From Microbacterium laevaniformans (GTDB taxonomy: Bacteria; Actinomycetota; Actinomycetes; Actinomycetales; Microbacteriaceae): a stretch of 64,000 bases of DNA. A model generated the notes under the pieces. It ran no database searches. It saw only the letters and a program-made list of their open reading frames with translations, and was not told where the DNA came from. Both the position numbers and the translations under genes were made by a program. Of the stretch, positions 54,318 through 64,000 are shown piece after piece (within the stretch, counting starts at the first letter, position 1; every line of letters starts with the position of its first letter). Where the stretch lies: NCBI RefSeq assembly GCF_016907555.1, contig NZ_JAFBCE010000001.1, positions 1,612,001 through 1,676,000 of the forward strand. The letters run 5' to 3'.

Positions 54318-55421
54318 GACGGTCACCAGGCGCTCCGCTGCTGCAGCGATCCGCTCATCGGTCGCCGTCAAGGAGAAGCGGACGTGCTCGGGGAAGTGCT
54401 GCCCATAGAAGTGTCCCGGCCCGGCCAGGATGCCGAGATCGGCCAGGCGGTCCATGGTCTTCCAGGCATCGACGCCTTCGGTGGCCCAGAGGTAGAGGCC
54501 GCCCTCGGAGTTGTCGATGCGAAATCCCGCTTCCACGAGTGCCGGCCGTAGAACCTCACGCCGGGCGCGATAGCGCTCGCGCTGCGCAGCCACGTGTGCA
54601 TCGTCTGCCAGCGCCGCCGTCATGGCACTCTGCACAGGACCGGGAAGCATGAGACCGAGGTGCTTGCGCGCCGTCAGCAGGCGCGACACCAGATCGCCGT
54701 CACCGGCGAGGAACGCGGCACGGTACCCCGCGAGGTTCGACTGCTTGCTGAGCGAGTACACCGACAGCACGTCGCGCCGGTCGTCTCCGACGACGCGAGG
54801 ATCGAGGATGCTCGGGATCGGCGCGTGGGCCCAGGGCCCGTCCCAGCCGAGTTCCGCGTAGCACTCGTCGCTGACGATCACGGTGCCGAGCTCCCGTGCA
54901 CGCGCGACGGCGGCACGGAGTTCGTGGACGTCGAGCACCCGCCCGTCGGGGTTTCCCGGCGTGTTCAGCCAGACCAGGCGCGTGCCCACCGGCCACTGCG
55001 CGGGATCGTCGGCGGCGAACGGGGTCGCACCCACCAGCTTGGCCCCCACCTCGTAGGTGGGATAGGCGGCCCGCGGGTGCACGACGATGTCTCCGGCGGA
55101 CAGGTCGAGCAGCAACGGGAGGAGGGCGACGAGTTCCTTCGAACCGACCGTCGGCAGGACCTCGTCGACGCTCAGACCGGGAACCCCGCGACGGCGGTCG
55201 TACCACGCGGTGATGGCGCCGCGCAGCGCCGCGGTGCCGACCGTCTGCGGGTAGGCGTGAGCATCCGTCGCGGCACGCAGCGCCTCGGCGACGACATCCG
55301 GCGTCGGATCGACGGGAGACCCGATGGACAGATCCACGATGCCCCCCGGGTGCGACAGCGCTCGCGCGGCGAAGGGAGCGACGGCATCCCAGGGATAGTC
55401 GTCGAGATCGCGGACGGCCAT
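54312..55421 (-). CDS. dapC: Succinyldiaminopimelate transaminase
   Basis: PLP enzyme for the transamination between DapD and DapE. The 369-residue protein has IGSPVDPTP, TVGSKEL, NTPGNPDG (Asn), SDECYAEL (Asp, Tyr), SLSKQSNLAGYR (PLP Lys) and a final Arg in VRFSLTAT. This combination, together with the ferredoxin gene upstream, is the usual actinobacterial DapC context. ATG at 55421 shares one base with the fdxA stop (TGATG), so it is coupled. More plausible as the true DapC than the 9.6-kb aminotransferase. Confidence 0.9.
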   Translation of the reverse strand: MAVRDLDDYPWDAVAPFAARALSHPGGIVDLSIGSPVDPTPDVVAEALRAATDAHAYPQTVGTAALRGAITAWYDRRRGVPGLSVDEVLPTVGSKELVALLPLLLDLSAGDIVVHPRAAYPTYEVGAKLVGATPFAADDPAQWPVGTRLVWLNTPGNPDGRVLDVHELRAAVARARELGTVIVSDECYAELGWDGPWAHAPIPSILDPRVVGDDRRDVLSVYSLSKQSNLAGYRAAFLAGDGDLVSRLLTARKHLGLMLPGPVQSAMTAALADDAHVAAQRERYRARREVLRPALVEAGFRIDNSEGGLYLWATEGVDAWKTMDRLADLGILAGPGHFYGQHFPEHVRFSLTATDERIAAAAERLVTVS

Positions 55422-55741
55422 CAGTGCGACTGCGGAGGAAGCGCGGAGATCACGGGGTGATCCTTGGCGATCACACCGACCTTGGCGGCACCGCCGGGCG
55501 AGCCGATGTCCTCGAAGAACTCGACGTTGGCGGTGTAGTAGTCCTGCCATTCGGCCGGCAGGTCGTCCTCGTAGTAGATCGCCTCCACGGGGCAGACCGG
55601 CTCACACGCGCCGCAGTCCACGCACTCGTCCGGGTGGATGTAGAGCGAGCGCTCGCCCTCGTAGATGCAGTCGACGGGGCATTCATCGATGCAGGCACGG
55701 TCCTTCACATCCACGCAGGGCAACGCGATCACATATGTCAC
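55421..55741 (-). CDS. fdxA: Seven-iron ferredoxin
   Basis: Small electron carrier of 106 residues. Eight cysteines are placed for a [3Fe-4S] and a [4Fe-4S] cluster: C9, C17, C21 and C25 in the first half and C40, C43, C46 and C50 in DECVDCGACEPVCP. Length and the acidic tail fit the FdxA family of actinobacteria. GTG start at 55741. Coupled to dapC. Its partner reductase or cytochrome P450 is not in the window. Confidence 0.95.
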   Translation of the reverse strand: MTYVIALPCVDVKDRACIDECPVDCIYEGERSLYIHPDECVDCGACEPVCPVEAIYYEDDLPAEWQDYYTANVEFFEDIGSPGGAAKVGVIAKDHPVISALPPQSH

Positions 55742-55750
55742 GTGTCGAGT

Positions 55751-56167
55751 CTAGTTCGTGCTCGCCGGGTCATCGTCGAGCGACGACGCTCCGGAGGCCG
55801 ACGCCCGAGGCGCCAGGCGCGGCCAGGCCACGACGATGGCCACCATCACCGGAACGGCCAGCGTCCAGATCACTCCGGTCGAGATCTCACCATCGGCGGG
55901 AGCGGGCACGACGACCGACCCGCCCGGGCCCCGACCCGAAAGCACCAACGTCGTCAGCATGACACCGAGACCGGTCGCCAACCCCGCCCAGCGGTCGCCG
56001 GTCAGCAGTCGTACCGCGAGCAGCAGAGCACCGGTGCCGGCGACGGCCACGATCAGCCCCAGTGGGAGAACCCCCCACTGTGCGGACTGACCGATGGTCC
56101 CGGCAGCTCCATAGAGGAGGCCGATCACCGCGGCGACGGCCCAGCTCCCGATCCGTGCGATTCTCAC
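55751..56167 (-). CDS. Small membrane protein, DUF6113-like
   Basis: A 138-residue protein with four hydrophobic spans (about 8-24, 34-55, 60-78, 95-115) and a polar, serine- and aspartate-rich tail. It lies nine bases before the ferredoxin start, as DUF6113-type proteins do in many actinobacteria. GTG start at 56167. The family name is from context and memory; function unknown. Confidence that it is a real membrane protein is high. Confidence 0.68.
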   Translation of the reverse strand: MRIARIGSWAVAAVIGLLYGAAGTIGQSAQWGVLPLGLIVAVAGTGALLLAVRLLTGDRWAGLATGLGVMLTTLVLSGRGPGGSVVVPAPADGEISTGVIWTLAVPVMVAIVVAWPRLAPRASASGASSLDDDPASTN

Positions 56168-56176
56168 GCCGTGATT

Positions 56177-56491
56177 CTACGTCGCCCACCCCAGCGCCCG
56201 GAGCGCGGCCGCAACGACCGCTGCCGCCACCACGACGACGAGGAAGGGGGCGCGGAGCGTAAGGAGCCCCGCGGCGACGAAGATCGCCGGCACGCGCGCA
56301 TCGGCGACGATCTGCGGGCCGGCGCCCAGCGTCTGCACGGCGACCAGTGCGGCCAGCAGCGCGACCGTCAGCAGGTCGATCGAGCGTTCCGCGCGAGCCG
56401 AGCCGAACCATCGCGCGGGAATCGCGTACCCGAGGGCTTTCAGCGCCAGGCACGCGAGCGACGCCGCCAGCACGGCCGTCCACATCGTCAT
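56177..56491 (-). CDS. azlD: AzlD-family branched-chain amino acid exporter subunit
   Basis: A 104-residue membrane protein with four spans, the small partner of AzlC in branched-chain amino acid export (AzlCD/BrnFE type). KALGYAIPARW after the first span and ERSIDLLTVALLAAL are typical of the AzlD family. The ATG at 56491 overlaps the azlC stop as ATGA; an in-frame Met two codons later is possible. Specific substrates are not readable from the sequence. Confidence 0.85.
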   Translation of the reverse strand: MTMWTAVLAASLACLALKALGYAIPARWFGSARAERSIDLLTVALLAALVAVQTLGAGPQIVADARVPAIFVAAGLLTLRAPFLVVVVAAAVVAAALRALGWAT

Positions 56492-57186
56492 GATGCGCGG
56501 CCCGCGAACGCGTTGGTCCACCCGACGGCGAGGGCGACCACGGCGGCGACCAGCACGGGTACGCCGGGCATGAGGACGGGCGTGAGAACCGTGGCGACGA
56601 CGGCGGCGGCGACGCCGACTGCAATCGCCTGACGGCGACGCAGACGCGGCCACAGCAGCGCAAGGAAGGCCGCAGCCGCGGCCGCGTCCAGCCCGTAGAC
56701 ACGAGGATCGCCGAAGACGTCGCCGAGCAGCGCACCACCCAGCGTCGAGAGGTTCCATCCGACGTAGATGCCGACGCCCGTGATCCAGAAGCCCGCACGC
56801 CGCGCCGCAGGATCGCTGTGGGCCAGCGCCACCGCCGTCGACTCGTCGATCGTGACGTGGGGCGCCACGAGACGGCGCCAGCCGCGCCCGACCACCGGAG
56901 CCATGCGCAGCCCGTAGGCGACGTTGCGGACGCCGAGCAACGCGGCGGAGGCGATCGCCGCGGGCGCGGCGGCGATGCCTCCCGCGCCGATGACACCGAC
57001 GAACGCGAACTGCGATCCCCCCGTGAACATGAGCAGGCTCAGCACGCACGTCTGCCAGACGTCGAGGCCGGACGCCACAGCCAGAGCGCCGAACGAGACA
57101 CCGTATGCGCTCGTCGCGACGGCGACGCCGACGGCCTCGCGCCGCGCGCGACGCACGGCCTCTCGGGCCTCAGCTGCGGCATCCAT
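56488..57186 (-). CDS. azlC: AzlC-family branched-chain amino acid exporter subunit
   Basis: A 232-residue protein with about eight spans and the family motifs AYGVSFGALAV, FTGGSQFAFVG and HVTIDESTAVAL. With AzlD it forms a small-amino-acid exporter, typically of leucine, isoleucine, valine or analogues. I start at ATG 57186 because CAGGAT is seven bases upstream; ATG 57195 is three codons earlier and overlaps that box. Divergent from the DUF2200 gene. Confidence 0.87.
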   Translation of the reverse strand: MDAAAEAREAVRRARREAVGVAVATSAYGVSFGALAVASGLDVWQTCVLSLLMFTGGSQFAFVGVIGAGGIAAAPAAIASAALLGVRNVAYGLRMAPVVGRGWRRLVAPHVTIDESTAVALAHSDPAARRAGFWITGVGIYVGWNLSTLGGALLGDVFGDPRVYGLDAAAAAAFLALLWPRLRRRQAIAVGVAAAVVATVLTPVLMPGVPVLVAAVVALAVGWTNAFAGRAS

Positions 57187-57246
57187 GCCCACCATCCTGA
57201 CAGTTCGTCTGCCCGCGAACGCCTGCGGGCGAGTAGGGTGCCCGTC

Positions 57247-57588
57247 ATGGAGCGGATCTTCGACATGCCCGTCGCCCGCGTCTACCCGCTCTACGTCCAG
57301 AAGGTGCAGCGTAAGGGCCGCTCAGCGGACGACGTCGAGGCCGTCACACGATGGCTGACGGGATACAGCGCCCAGGAACTCGCGGATCACTTCGCCGCGC
57401 AGACGAACTTCCGTGACTTCTTCGCGGGTGCGCGGCTGCATCCCGGCGCCGCGCAGATCACGGGTGTGATCTGCGGTGTGCGAGTGGAGCAGATCGCAGA
57501 TCCGTTGATGCAGAAGATCCGCTACCTGGACAAACTCGTCGACGAGGTCGCGCGAGGTCGCCCACTCGAGAAGATTCTGCGGGCATGA
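57247..57588 (+). CDS. DUF2200 family protein
   Basis: A 113-residue protein of the DUF2200 family, found in many bacteria and often in Gram-positives. Characteristic stretches are YPLYVQKVQRKGRS, WLTGY, FFAGARLHPGA and LMQKIRYLDKLVDE. TAGGGT at 57234-57239 is seven bases before ATG, so it is leaderless. No enzymatic motif is evident and the function is unknown. It is convergent with typA with a 15-bp gap. Confidence 0.85.
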   Translation: MERIFDMPVARVYPLYVQKVQRKGRSADDVEAVTRWLTGYSAQELADHFAAQTNFRDFFAGARLHPGAAQITGVICGVRVEQIADPLMQKIRYLDKLVDEVARGRPLEKILRA

Positions 57589-57603
57589 GGCTTCCCGCGG
57601 CGC

Positions 57604-59511
<1,908 letters not shown>

Positions 59512-59530
59512 GAAATGACCTAACGAGAAA

Positions 59531-59558
59531 GGGAGACGCTCCGAGCAGAGCGCCTCCC
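59531..59558 (-). terminator. Hairpin between oppDF and typA
   Basis: On the minus strand an 11-base arm from 59558 pairs with the arm ending at 59531 with one mismatch, around six bases, and is followed by TTTCTCGTT. It lies 52 bases after the oppDF stop and 19 before the typA start, so it probably ends the transporter transcript; it could also act in the typA leader. Confidence 0.6.
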
Positions 59559-59610
59559 ATTCTACAAGCCGGATGCTGCGGCGTCCTCCGCCGCGCCCCG
59601 CGCCGCTCGA

Positions 59611-61353
59611 TCAGGCGTGCGCGGCGGCATCCCCCGGTGTCTCATCGGCGTCCACACCGGCGGCGAGATCAGCCAGACGCTTGTCACGGCGCTCACGCTG
59701 GATGTCGGGGTCGGGCACCGGCACGGCTGCCAGAAGACGCTTGGTGTAGGCCTGCTGCGGGCGACGCATGATCTGGTCGCGGGTGCCGACCTCGACGAGA
59801 GCGCCGTGGCGCATGACCGCGATCCGGTCGGCCAGCTCATCGATGACGGCGAGGTCGTGGCTGATGAACAGGCAGGCGAACCCGCGCTCACGCTGCAGAT
59901 CCTTCAACAGCTCCAGAACCGTGGCCTGCACGGAGACGTCGAGGGCGCTCGTGGGCTCATCGGCGACCAGGACCTTCGGGTTGAGAGCGAGGGCGCGGGC
60001 GATGCCCACGCGCTGCTTCTGCCCACCGGAGAGCTCGTGCGGGTAACGAGATGCATAATCGCGCGGCAGTCGCACGGAGTCCAACAGCGCTCGCACGCGC
60101 TTGTCGAGGGGCGCGCCCTTGATCTTCTCGGACAGCTTGATCGGCTCGGCGATCGAATCGCCGATGGTCATCCGAGGGTTCAGCGAGCTCGACGGATCCT
60201 GGAAGACGATGCCCACCTCGTGGTGGAGGGCGTGCAGCTGCTCGCGGTTCGCTTTCGAGATATCCATTCCGGCCACGGTCAGGCGTCCGGAGTGGATGGG
60301 CAGCAGACCGATCGTGGCGCGACCGATCGTCGTCTTGCCCGAGCCGGACTCGCCGACCAGGCCCAGCACCTCACCCTGGTAGATCTTCAGGTCGATGTGG
60401 TCGGCCGCACGGAAAGCCGGCACCCGACCGCGCTTCGGATACTCGATCGCGACGTCGTCGAACGACACCACCACGGGAGTGGACGGGGTGGCAGCATCGG
60501 GAGCCTGCAGATCCTCGGTGGTGATGCGCGGCACCGCCGACAGCAGCGCCTTCGTATACGGATGCTGCGGGTCGGCGAAGACGCTCGCGACCGTGCCGGT
60601 CTCGACGATGTCGCCCTGACGCATCACGACGATGCGGTCGGCCATGTCGGCGACGACGCCCATGTCGTGCGTAATCAGCAGGATGGCCGAGCCGAGACGG
60701 TCCTGGAGCTTTCGCATGAGCTCGAGGATCTCCGCCTGAACGGTCACATCGAGCGCGGTCGTCGGCTCGTCCGCGACCAGCAGCAGCGGGTCGCACGACA
60801 GCGACTGCGCGATCATCGCGCGCTGACGCTGGCCGCCGGACAGCTGGTGCGGGTACGAGTCGAAGGCTTTCTGCGGGTCGGGAAGCTCGACCAGCGTCAG
60901 AAGCTCGACGGCCCGCGCCTTGGCCTCCGCCGGAGACACGCCGAAGTGCTGGCGCAACGTCTCCACGATCTGGAACCCGACCGTCAGGACCGGGTTCAGC
61001 GCCGTCATGGGCTCCTGGAAGATCATCGAGATCTGATTGCCGCGGATCTCCTGCATCTCCCGAGGCTTCATGCCGATGAGCTCGCGGCCAGCCAGCTTCG
61101 CACTGCCGCTCACGCGGGAGTTCTTCGGCAGCAGGCCCAGCAGCGACATCGACGAGACGCTCTTTCCCGACCCGGACTCACCCACGATGGCGAGCACTTC
61201 GCCGGCGGCGATCGAGTAGGAGACGTGGCGGGCGGCGGGCACCCAGTACCCGTCGACGCCGAAGTCGACGTTGAGGTCGGTGACCTCGAGCACCGGACCG
61301 CTGTCCGGCTGGTGCGCCTCGGTGGTGGGCAGCATGCCGCGGGAGGTTCTCAT
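59611..61353 (-). CDS. Fused OppD/OppF-type ABC ATPase
   Basis: Two complete ABC ATPases in one 580-residue chain, powering an oligopeptide/dipeptide importer. Each half has GESGSGK(S/T), an LSGGQ signature (HQLSGGQRQR, HELSGGQKQR) and LLVADEPTTALD or VLVADEPTSALD; both end in the oligopeptide-ATPase C-terminal motif (HPYTKALL, QAYTKRLL). ATG at 61353 has GAAGGA eight bases upstream. The permease genes lie further upstream, separated by a gene on the other strand. Confidence 0.93.
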   Translation of the reverse strand: MRTSRGMLPTTEAHQPDSGPVLEVTDLNVDFGVDGYWVPAARHVSYSIAAGEVLAIVGESGSGKSVSSMSLLGLLPKNSRVSGSAKLAGRELIGMKPREMQEIRGNQISMIFQEPMTALNPVLTVGFQIVETLRQHFGVSPAEAKARAVELLTLVELPDPQKAFDSYPHQLSGGQRQRAMIAQSLSCDPLLLVADEPTTALDVTVQAEILELMRKLQDRLGSAILLITHDMGVVADMADRIVVMRQGDIVETGTVASVFADPQHPYTKALLSAVPRITTEDLQAPDAATPSTPVVVSFDDVAIEYPKRGRVPAFRAADHIDLKIYQGEVLGLVGESGSGKTTIGRATIGLLPIHSGRLTVAGMDISKANREQLHALHHEVGIVFQDPSSSLNPRMTIGDSIAEPIKLSEKIKGAPLDKRVRALLDSVRLPRDYASRYPHELSGGQKQRVGIARALALNPKVLVADEPTSALDVSVQATVLELLKDLQRERGFACLFISHDLAVIDELADRIAVMRHGALVEVGTRDQIMRRPQQAYTKRLLAAVPVPDPDIQRERRDKRLADLAAGVDADETPGDAAAHA

Positions 61354-61415
61354 CGGCGGTTTCCTTCTGTTGTGCGTGCGAACGGACTCGTGGTCCGGAA
61401 TGCGACGATGGGGTA

Positions 61416-62024
61416 ATGACAGATGACGTGCGCCTGTACCGATCGACCACGAACACCGTGATCGCGATCGGCGCATGGGTGGCTGTGACCGCCGGCGCGG
61501 CGCTGGTGGTTCTGCTCGGCGCGACCCGGTCGACGCAGCAGCTGTGGGCTCTGGTGCCGCTGGCGCTGATCGCGCTGCTGGTGGGCGAGCTGTTCTGGCG
61601 TCCGCGCATCGTCTGGGACGAGCAGTCCATCACGCTCGTGAACCCCTACGCGACCACGACCGTCCCGTGGACGATGGTCGTCGACATCGACACCCGCTTC
61701 GCGCTGACCGTGGTGACGCCCTCGCGTCGATATCGATCGTCTGCGGCGCCCGCGGCCGGCGCACTCACCATGCCGCGCGGAGGCCGTGACAGCCTCGGAC
61801 CCGACCAGAGGGGCGGCGTCCTGCGCAAGTCCGACGCCCTCGGAACCGATTCCGGTGACGCCGCGTACATCATCCGGGGAGCATGGCATCGGCTCGTGGA
61901 GAGCGAGGCCATCCCCCTGGGCCGCGCGGGAAGCGACCGCGCCCGCGTGCACGTGCACGTCACCGCCCTCGCGCTGAGCCTGCTGCTGGCCGCGGCGACC
62001 GTTCCGGCGCTGCTGAACCTCTGA
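61416..62024 (+). CDS. PH-domain membrane protein (bPH_6-like)
   Basis: A 202-residue protein with two N-terminal spans (about 14-35, 43-58), a PH-like beta domain with WRPRIVWDEQSITLVNPYA and VPWTMVVDIDTRF, and a final span (about 183-200). This is the layout of actinobacterial PH-domain proteins near transporters; function unknown. GACGAT six bases before ATG suits a leaderless message. It is transcribed against the oligopeptide transporter genes on either side of it. Confidence 0.75.
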   Translation: MTDDVRLYRSTTNTVIAIGAWVAVTAGAALVVLLGATRSTQQLWALVPLALIALLVGELFWRPRIVWDEQSITLVNPYATTTVPWTMVVDIDTRFALTVVTPSRRYRSSAAPAAGALTMPRGGRDSLGPDQRGGVLRKSDALGTDSGDAAYIIRGAWHRLVESEAIPLGRAGSDRARVHVHVTALALSLLLAAATVPALLNL

Positions 62025-62036
62025 CGGCATCCGGTC

Positions 62037-63095
62037 TTACTCCGGATCCTGCAGGGTCGGCGTGCCGGTGCGCGGGTTCTGCGCCGCGGCATCCATCAGG
62101 CTCGTCGGAGCGGCGACATCGGGCTCGACACCGTCGGCGCGCTCCTTCGTGCGACGACGGGAGAACCGACGGCTGCGCGGGTCGAAGGCCTCGCGGAGGG
62201 CATCGCCGAAGATGTTCGCCGACAGTGCCAGCGTGACGATGAGCAGCGCCGGCCACCAGAACAACCACGGCCGCACGGTGAAGGCCGACTGGTTGACACC
62301 GATGAGCAGACCCAGCGAGACGTCAGGAGAGCGGATGCCGTAGCCGAGAAGCGAGATCGCCGCCTCGAGCAGGATGGCGCCGGCTGCCAGGAGCGATCCC
62401 GACACGATGATCACACCGGTCGCGTTCGGAAGGATGTGCCGGAAGATGATGCGGGCATCGGAGGCGCCGGCCACGCGGGCAGCCTCGACGAACTCCCGTT
62501 CGCGCAGCGAGAGGAACTCACCGCGGACGAGACGCGCGATCACCATCCAGCTGAAGAACCCGAGCATGGAGCCCAGGACCCATACGCCGACCGCGCCGGC
62601 CCAGTTACCGACGACGGCGGCGATCACGATGGCGGGGATCACGATGAAGACGTCGGTCAGGCGCATGAGCACCGCGTCGACCCAGCCGCGGAAGTAGCCC
62701 GCGATCGCGCCCACCGTGACACCCACGATCAGCGCGATGCCCGTGATCAGCACCATGGCCACGAACGAGTTCTGGATGCCGCGCATGGTCATCGCGAAAT
62801 AGTCGCGCCCGATGCGGTCCTGACCGAAGGGGTGGTCGCCGAGCGAGAACGGGAACAGGCTCAGAGTCGGCTCTCCGCCGTTGACGCTGTTCGACAGGTC
62901 GTACCAGTTGTACTTCCACCAGCCGGGAATCGGGCCGAGCCCGACGGCGCTCGTGGCGAAGGCCACGACCGCCAGCAGGACGATGGCGGCGATGAGGCCG
63001 ACCTTCTGGGAGAGGAAACGGCGCCAGATGATCCGGCTCTGACTGATCGAGCGCTCTTCGACGTCGCCGGGGGTTTCGGAGATGGTGCTGGACAT
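62037..63095 (-). CDS. Oligopeptide ABC transporter permease, OppC/DppC-type
   Basis: A 352-residue permease with the OppC N-terminal TM domain (SRIIWRRFLSQKVGL) and the binding-protein-dependent transport fold, about six spans. The EAA loop reads EAARVAGASDARIIFRHI. ATG overlaps the stop of the preceding permease (TGATG). The C-terminal 45 residues are a polar, basic tail. Together with the upstream permease and the fused ATPase it completes a peptide importer lacking only its binding protein within the window. Confidence 0.9.
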   Translation of the reverse strand: MSSTISETPGDVEERSISQSRIIWRRFLSQKVGLIAAIVLLAVVAFATSAVGLGPIPGWWKYNWYDLSNSVNGGEPTLSLFPFSLGDHPFGQDRIGRDYFAMTMRGIQNSFVAMVLITGIALIVGVTVGAIAGYFRGWVDAVLMRLTDVFIVIPAIVIAAVVGNWAGAVGVWVLGSMLGFFSWMVIARLVRGEFLSLREREFVEAARVAGASDARIIFRHILPNATGVIIVSGSLLAAGAILLEAAISLLGYGIRSPDVSLGLLIGVNQSAFTVRPWLFWWPALLIVTLALSANIFGDALREAFDPRSRRFSRRRTKERADGVEPDVAAPTSLMDAAAQNPRTGTPTLQDPE

Positions 63096-64000
63096 CAGCG
63101 CACCCTCACTCTCGGGTCGAGTGCCGCGTACGCGAGATCGGCAAGGAAGTTGAACAGAATGGCCATGAAGGCGATGACGATGAAGTAGCCCATCACCGGG
63201 TACAGGTCACCGGGACCCAGCGAGCGCTGGAAGAGCGCACCCATACCGGGGATCGCGAAGATGAACTCCGTGATGATGGCCCCACCGAGCAGCCCGCCGA
63301 GGTCGGTCGCGACGAGCGTCGTGATCGGGATCAGCACGTTGCGGAATGCGTGTCGGACGACGACCACCCGCTCGGGCATGCCCTTGGCGCGAGCGGTGCG
63401 CACGTAGTCCTGGCTGAGCACCTCGATCATGCCGGCGCGGGCATAACGCGTGTACCCCGCGAACGAGATCGTCAGCAGCGAGATCGTCGGAAGCAGCAGG
63501 TGGAAGAAGACGTCCAGACCGACGCGCCACATGTTGTCGGGAGCGTATCCCGGCGTCGAGGAGCCGACGGTCGCGATCGGGCGTCCGTTCATGTCCTCCA
63601 TGTAGCCGGGGAAGGACTGCATGAAGCGGTCGATGAGGATGATGACGCTGATGATCACGGCGACCAGAACACCGATGCGCATGTTCTGGGCGCGGTCGTC
63701 TCCGCCGACGAAGAAGCCGGCCGCGAAGCCGACCGCCAGCGCCACGACGAAGAGGATGCCGATGGTGGCGAACGTGGACACGTCGAACAGACCCTACAGC
63801 GCGAAGTAGCTGATGATTCCGGCGACGGCGACGATGCCGGCCGTCAGCAACGCGCGGCGCTGGTGGATGCCGGCGATCAGCACGGTCACACCGAGGGCGG
63901 CACCTGCGCTCAGCACGATGACGCCGACCGCGCCGAACCCGGGCGTGAGGAACCAGCCGGTGACGCTCATGTAGATGAGCAGGCCCGTGGTGAGCACGAA
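63095..64000 (-). pseudogene. OppB/DppB-type permease broken by an in-frame TAG
   Basis: The frame enters from beyond the window edge, runs through hydrophobic spans to ISYFAL, meets TAG at 63796-63794, and then continues in the same frame (GLFDVSTFATIGILF) to the usual permease ending, including the EAA loop VRTARAKGMPERVVVVRHAF and the tail ALDPRVRVR. Related long actinobacterial OppB proteins have an uninterrupted polypeptide here, often with Gln at this place (recalled, not checked). CAG to TAG by one transition explains the break. GTG at 63781 could restart a 228-residue fragment, but lacks a good ribosome site. Nonsense mutation, sequencing error or readthrough all remain possible. Confidence 0.7.

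Noticed and set aside
59559..59564. TAGAAT as a strong promoter of typA
   Set aside because: A transcript start seven bases later would fall inside the 59531-59558 hairpin; the hairpin with its T-rich tail is better explained as a terminator, though the two uses are not fully exclusive.
63095..63781. The 228-residue downstream part of oppB as a separate, intact gene
   Set aside because: It lacks the N-terminal permease spans, has no clear ribosome site at its GTG and continues the upstream frame directly, so it is better seen as the remainder of a broken gene.

Overview
This is a strongly GC-rich actinobacterial chromosome segment. The best match is the Microbacteriaceae (Microbacterium-like). 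The evidence is a C50-type carotenoid cluster, an AdnAB helicase-nuclease pair, several actinobacteria-specific families (DUF3039, DUF3107, DUF3117, UPF0182, a Zincin_2-type protein), many GTG starts, and many genes whose -10 box lies only 6-7 bases before the start codon (leaderless transcription). Nearly all of the window is coding. It holds no rRNA, CRISPR array, insertion sequence or prophage. The only tRNA is an initiator tRNA-fMet.

Layout. 1-5.2 kb: murI (cut by the window edge), pncB, a DUF3039 protein and an ABC exporter pair whose ATPase has a long low-complexity N-terminus. 5.3-11.6 kb: two uncharacterised proteins, an orphan maltokinase, a membrane-anchored HtrA protease, a class I/II aminotransferase and a nitrilase-family amidase. 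11.7-18.1 kb: tRNA-fMet, then a MarR regulator divergent from the operon idi-crtE-crtB-crtI-crtYe-crtYf-crtEb. This operon should take IPP/DMAPP to a cyclised C50 carotenoid of the decaprenoxanthin type, and it ends in a strong hairpin. 18.1-38.3 kb: a block resembling the Mycobacterium tuberculosis Rv3193c-Rv3211 neighbourhood (UPF0182, PDZ/Lon-like protease, zincin, cyclodehydratase-like protein, uvrD2, nudC, adnB/adnA, DUF3107, ferritin-like protein, DEAD-box helicase), with a phosphotransferase-fold protein that has lost its catalytic residues inserted in it.

38.4-47.8 kb: PHP phosphoesterase, EEP-family phosphatase, Xaa-Pro aminopeptidase, alpha/beta hydrolase, a general-stress-like membrane protein, then mgtE-like/DUF1003/mrp, tatB, an O-methyltransferase and DUF3117. 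47.8-57.6 kb: a PIG-V-like mannosyltransferase, the lysine/diaminopimelate genes dapE and dapD (divergent) and dapC with ferredoxin fdxA, plus ppk2, ddaH, citrate synthase and an AzlCD exporter. 57.6-64 kb: typA and an oligopeptide ABC transporter (oppB-oppC ... oppDF) interrupted by an oppositely oriented PH-domain gene.

The most notable points are: an in-frame TAG that breaks the oppB permease at 63794-63796; the pseudo-phosphotransferase at 27.3 kb; a pair of related inverted-repeat elements in two convergent intergenic gaps; widespread leaderless promoter geometry; and the conserved but functionally unassigned protease/zincin/cyclodehydratase neighbourhood. I saw no clear evidence of a defence island or a RiPP cluster.
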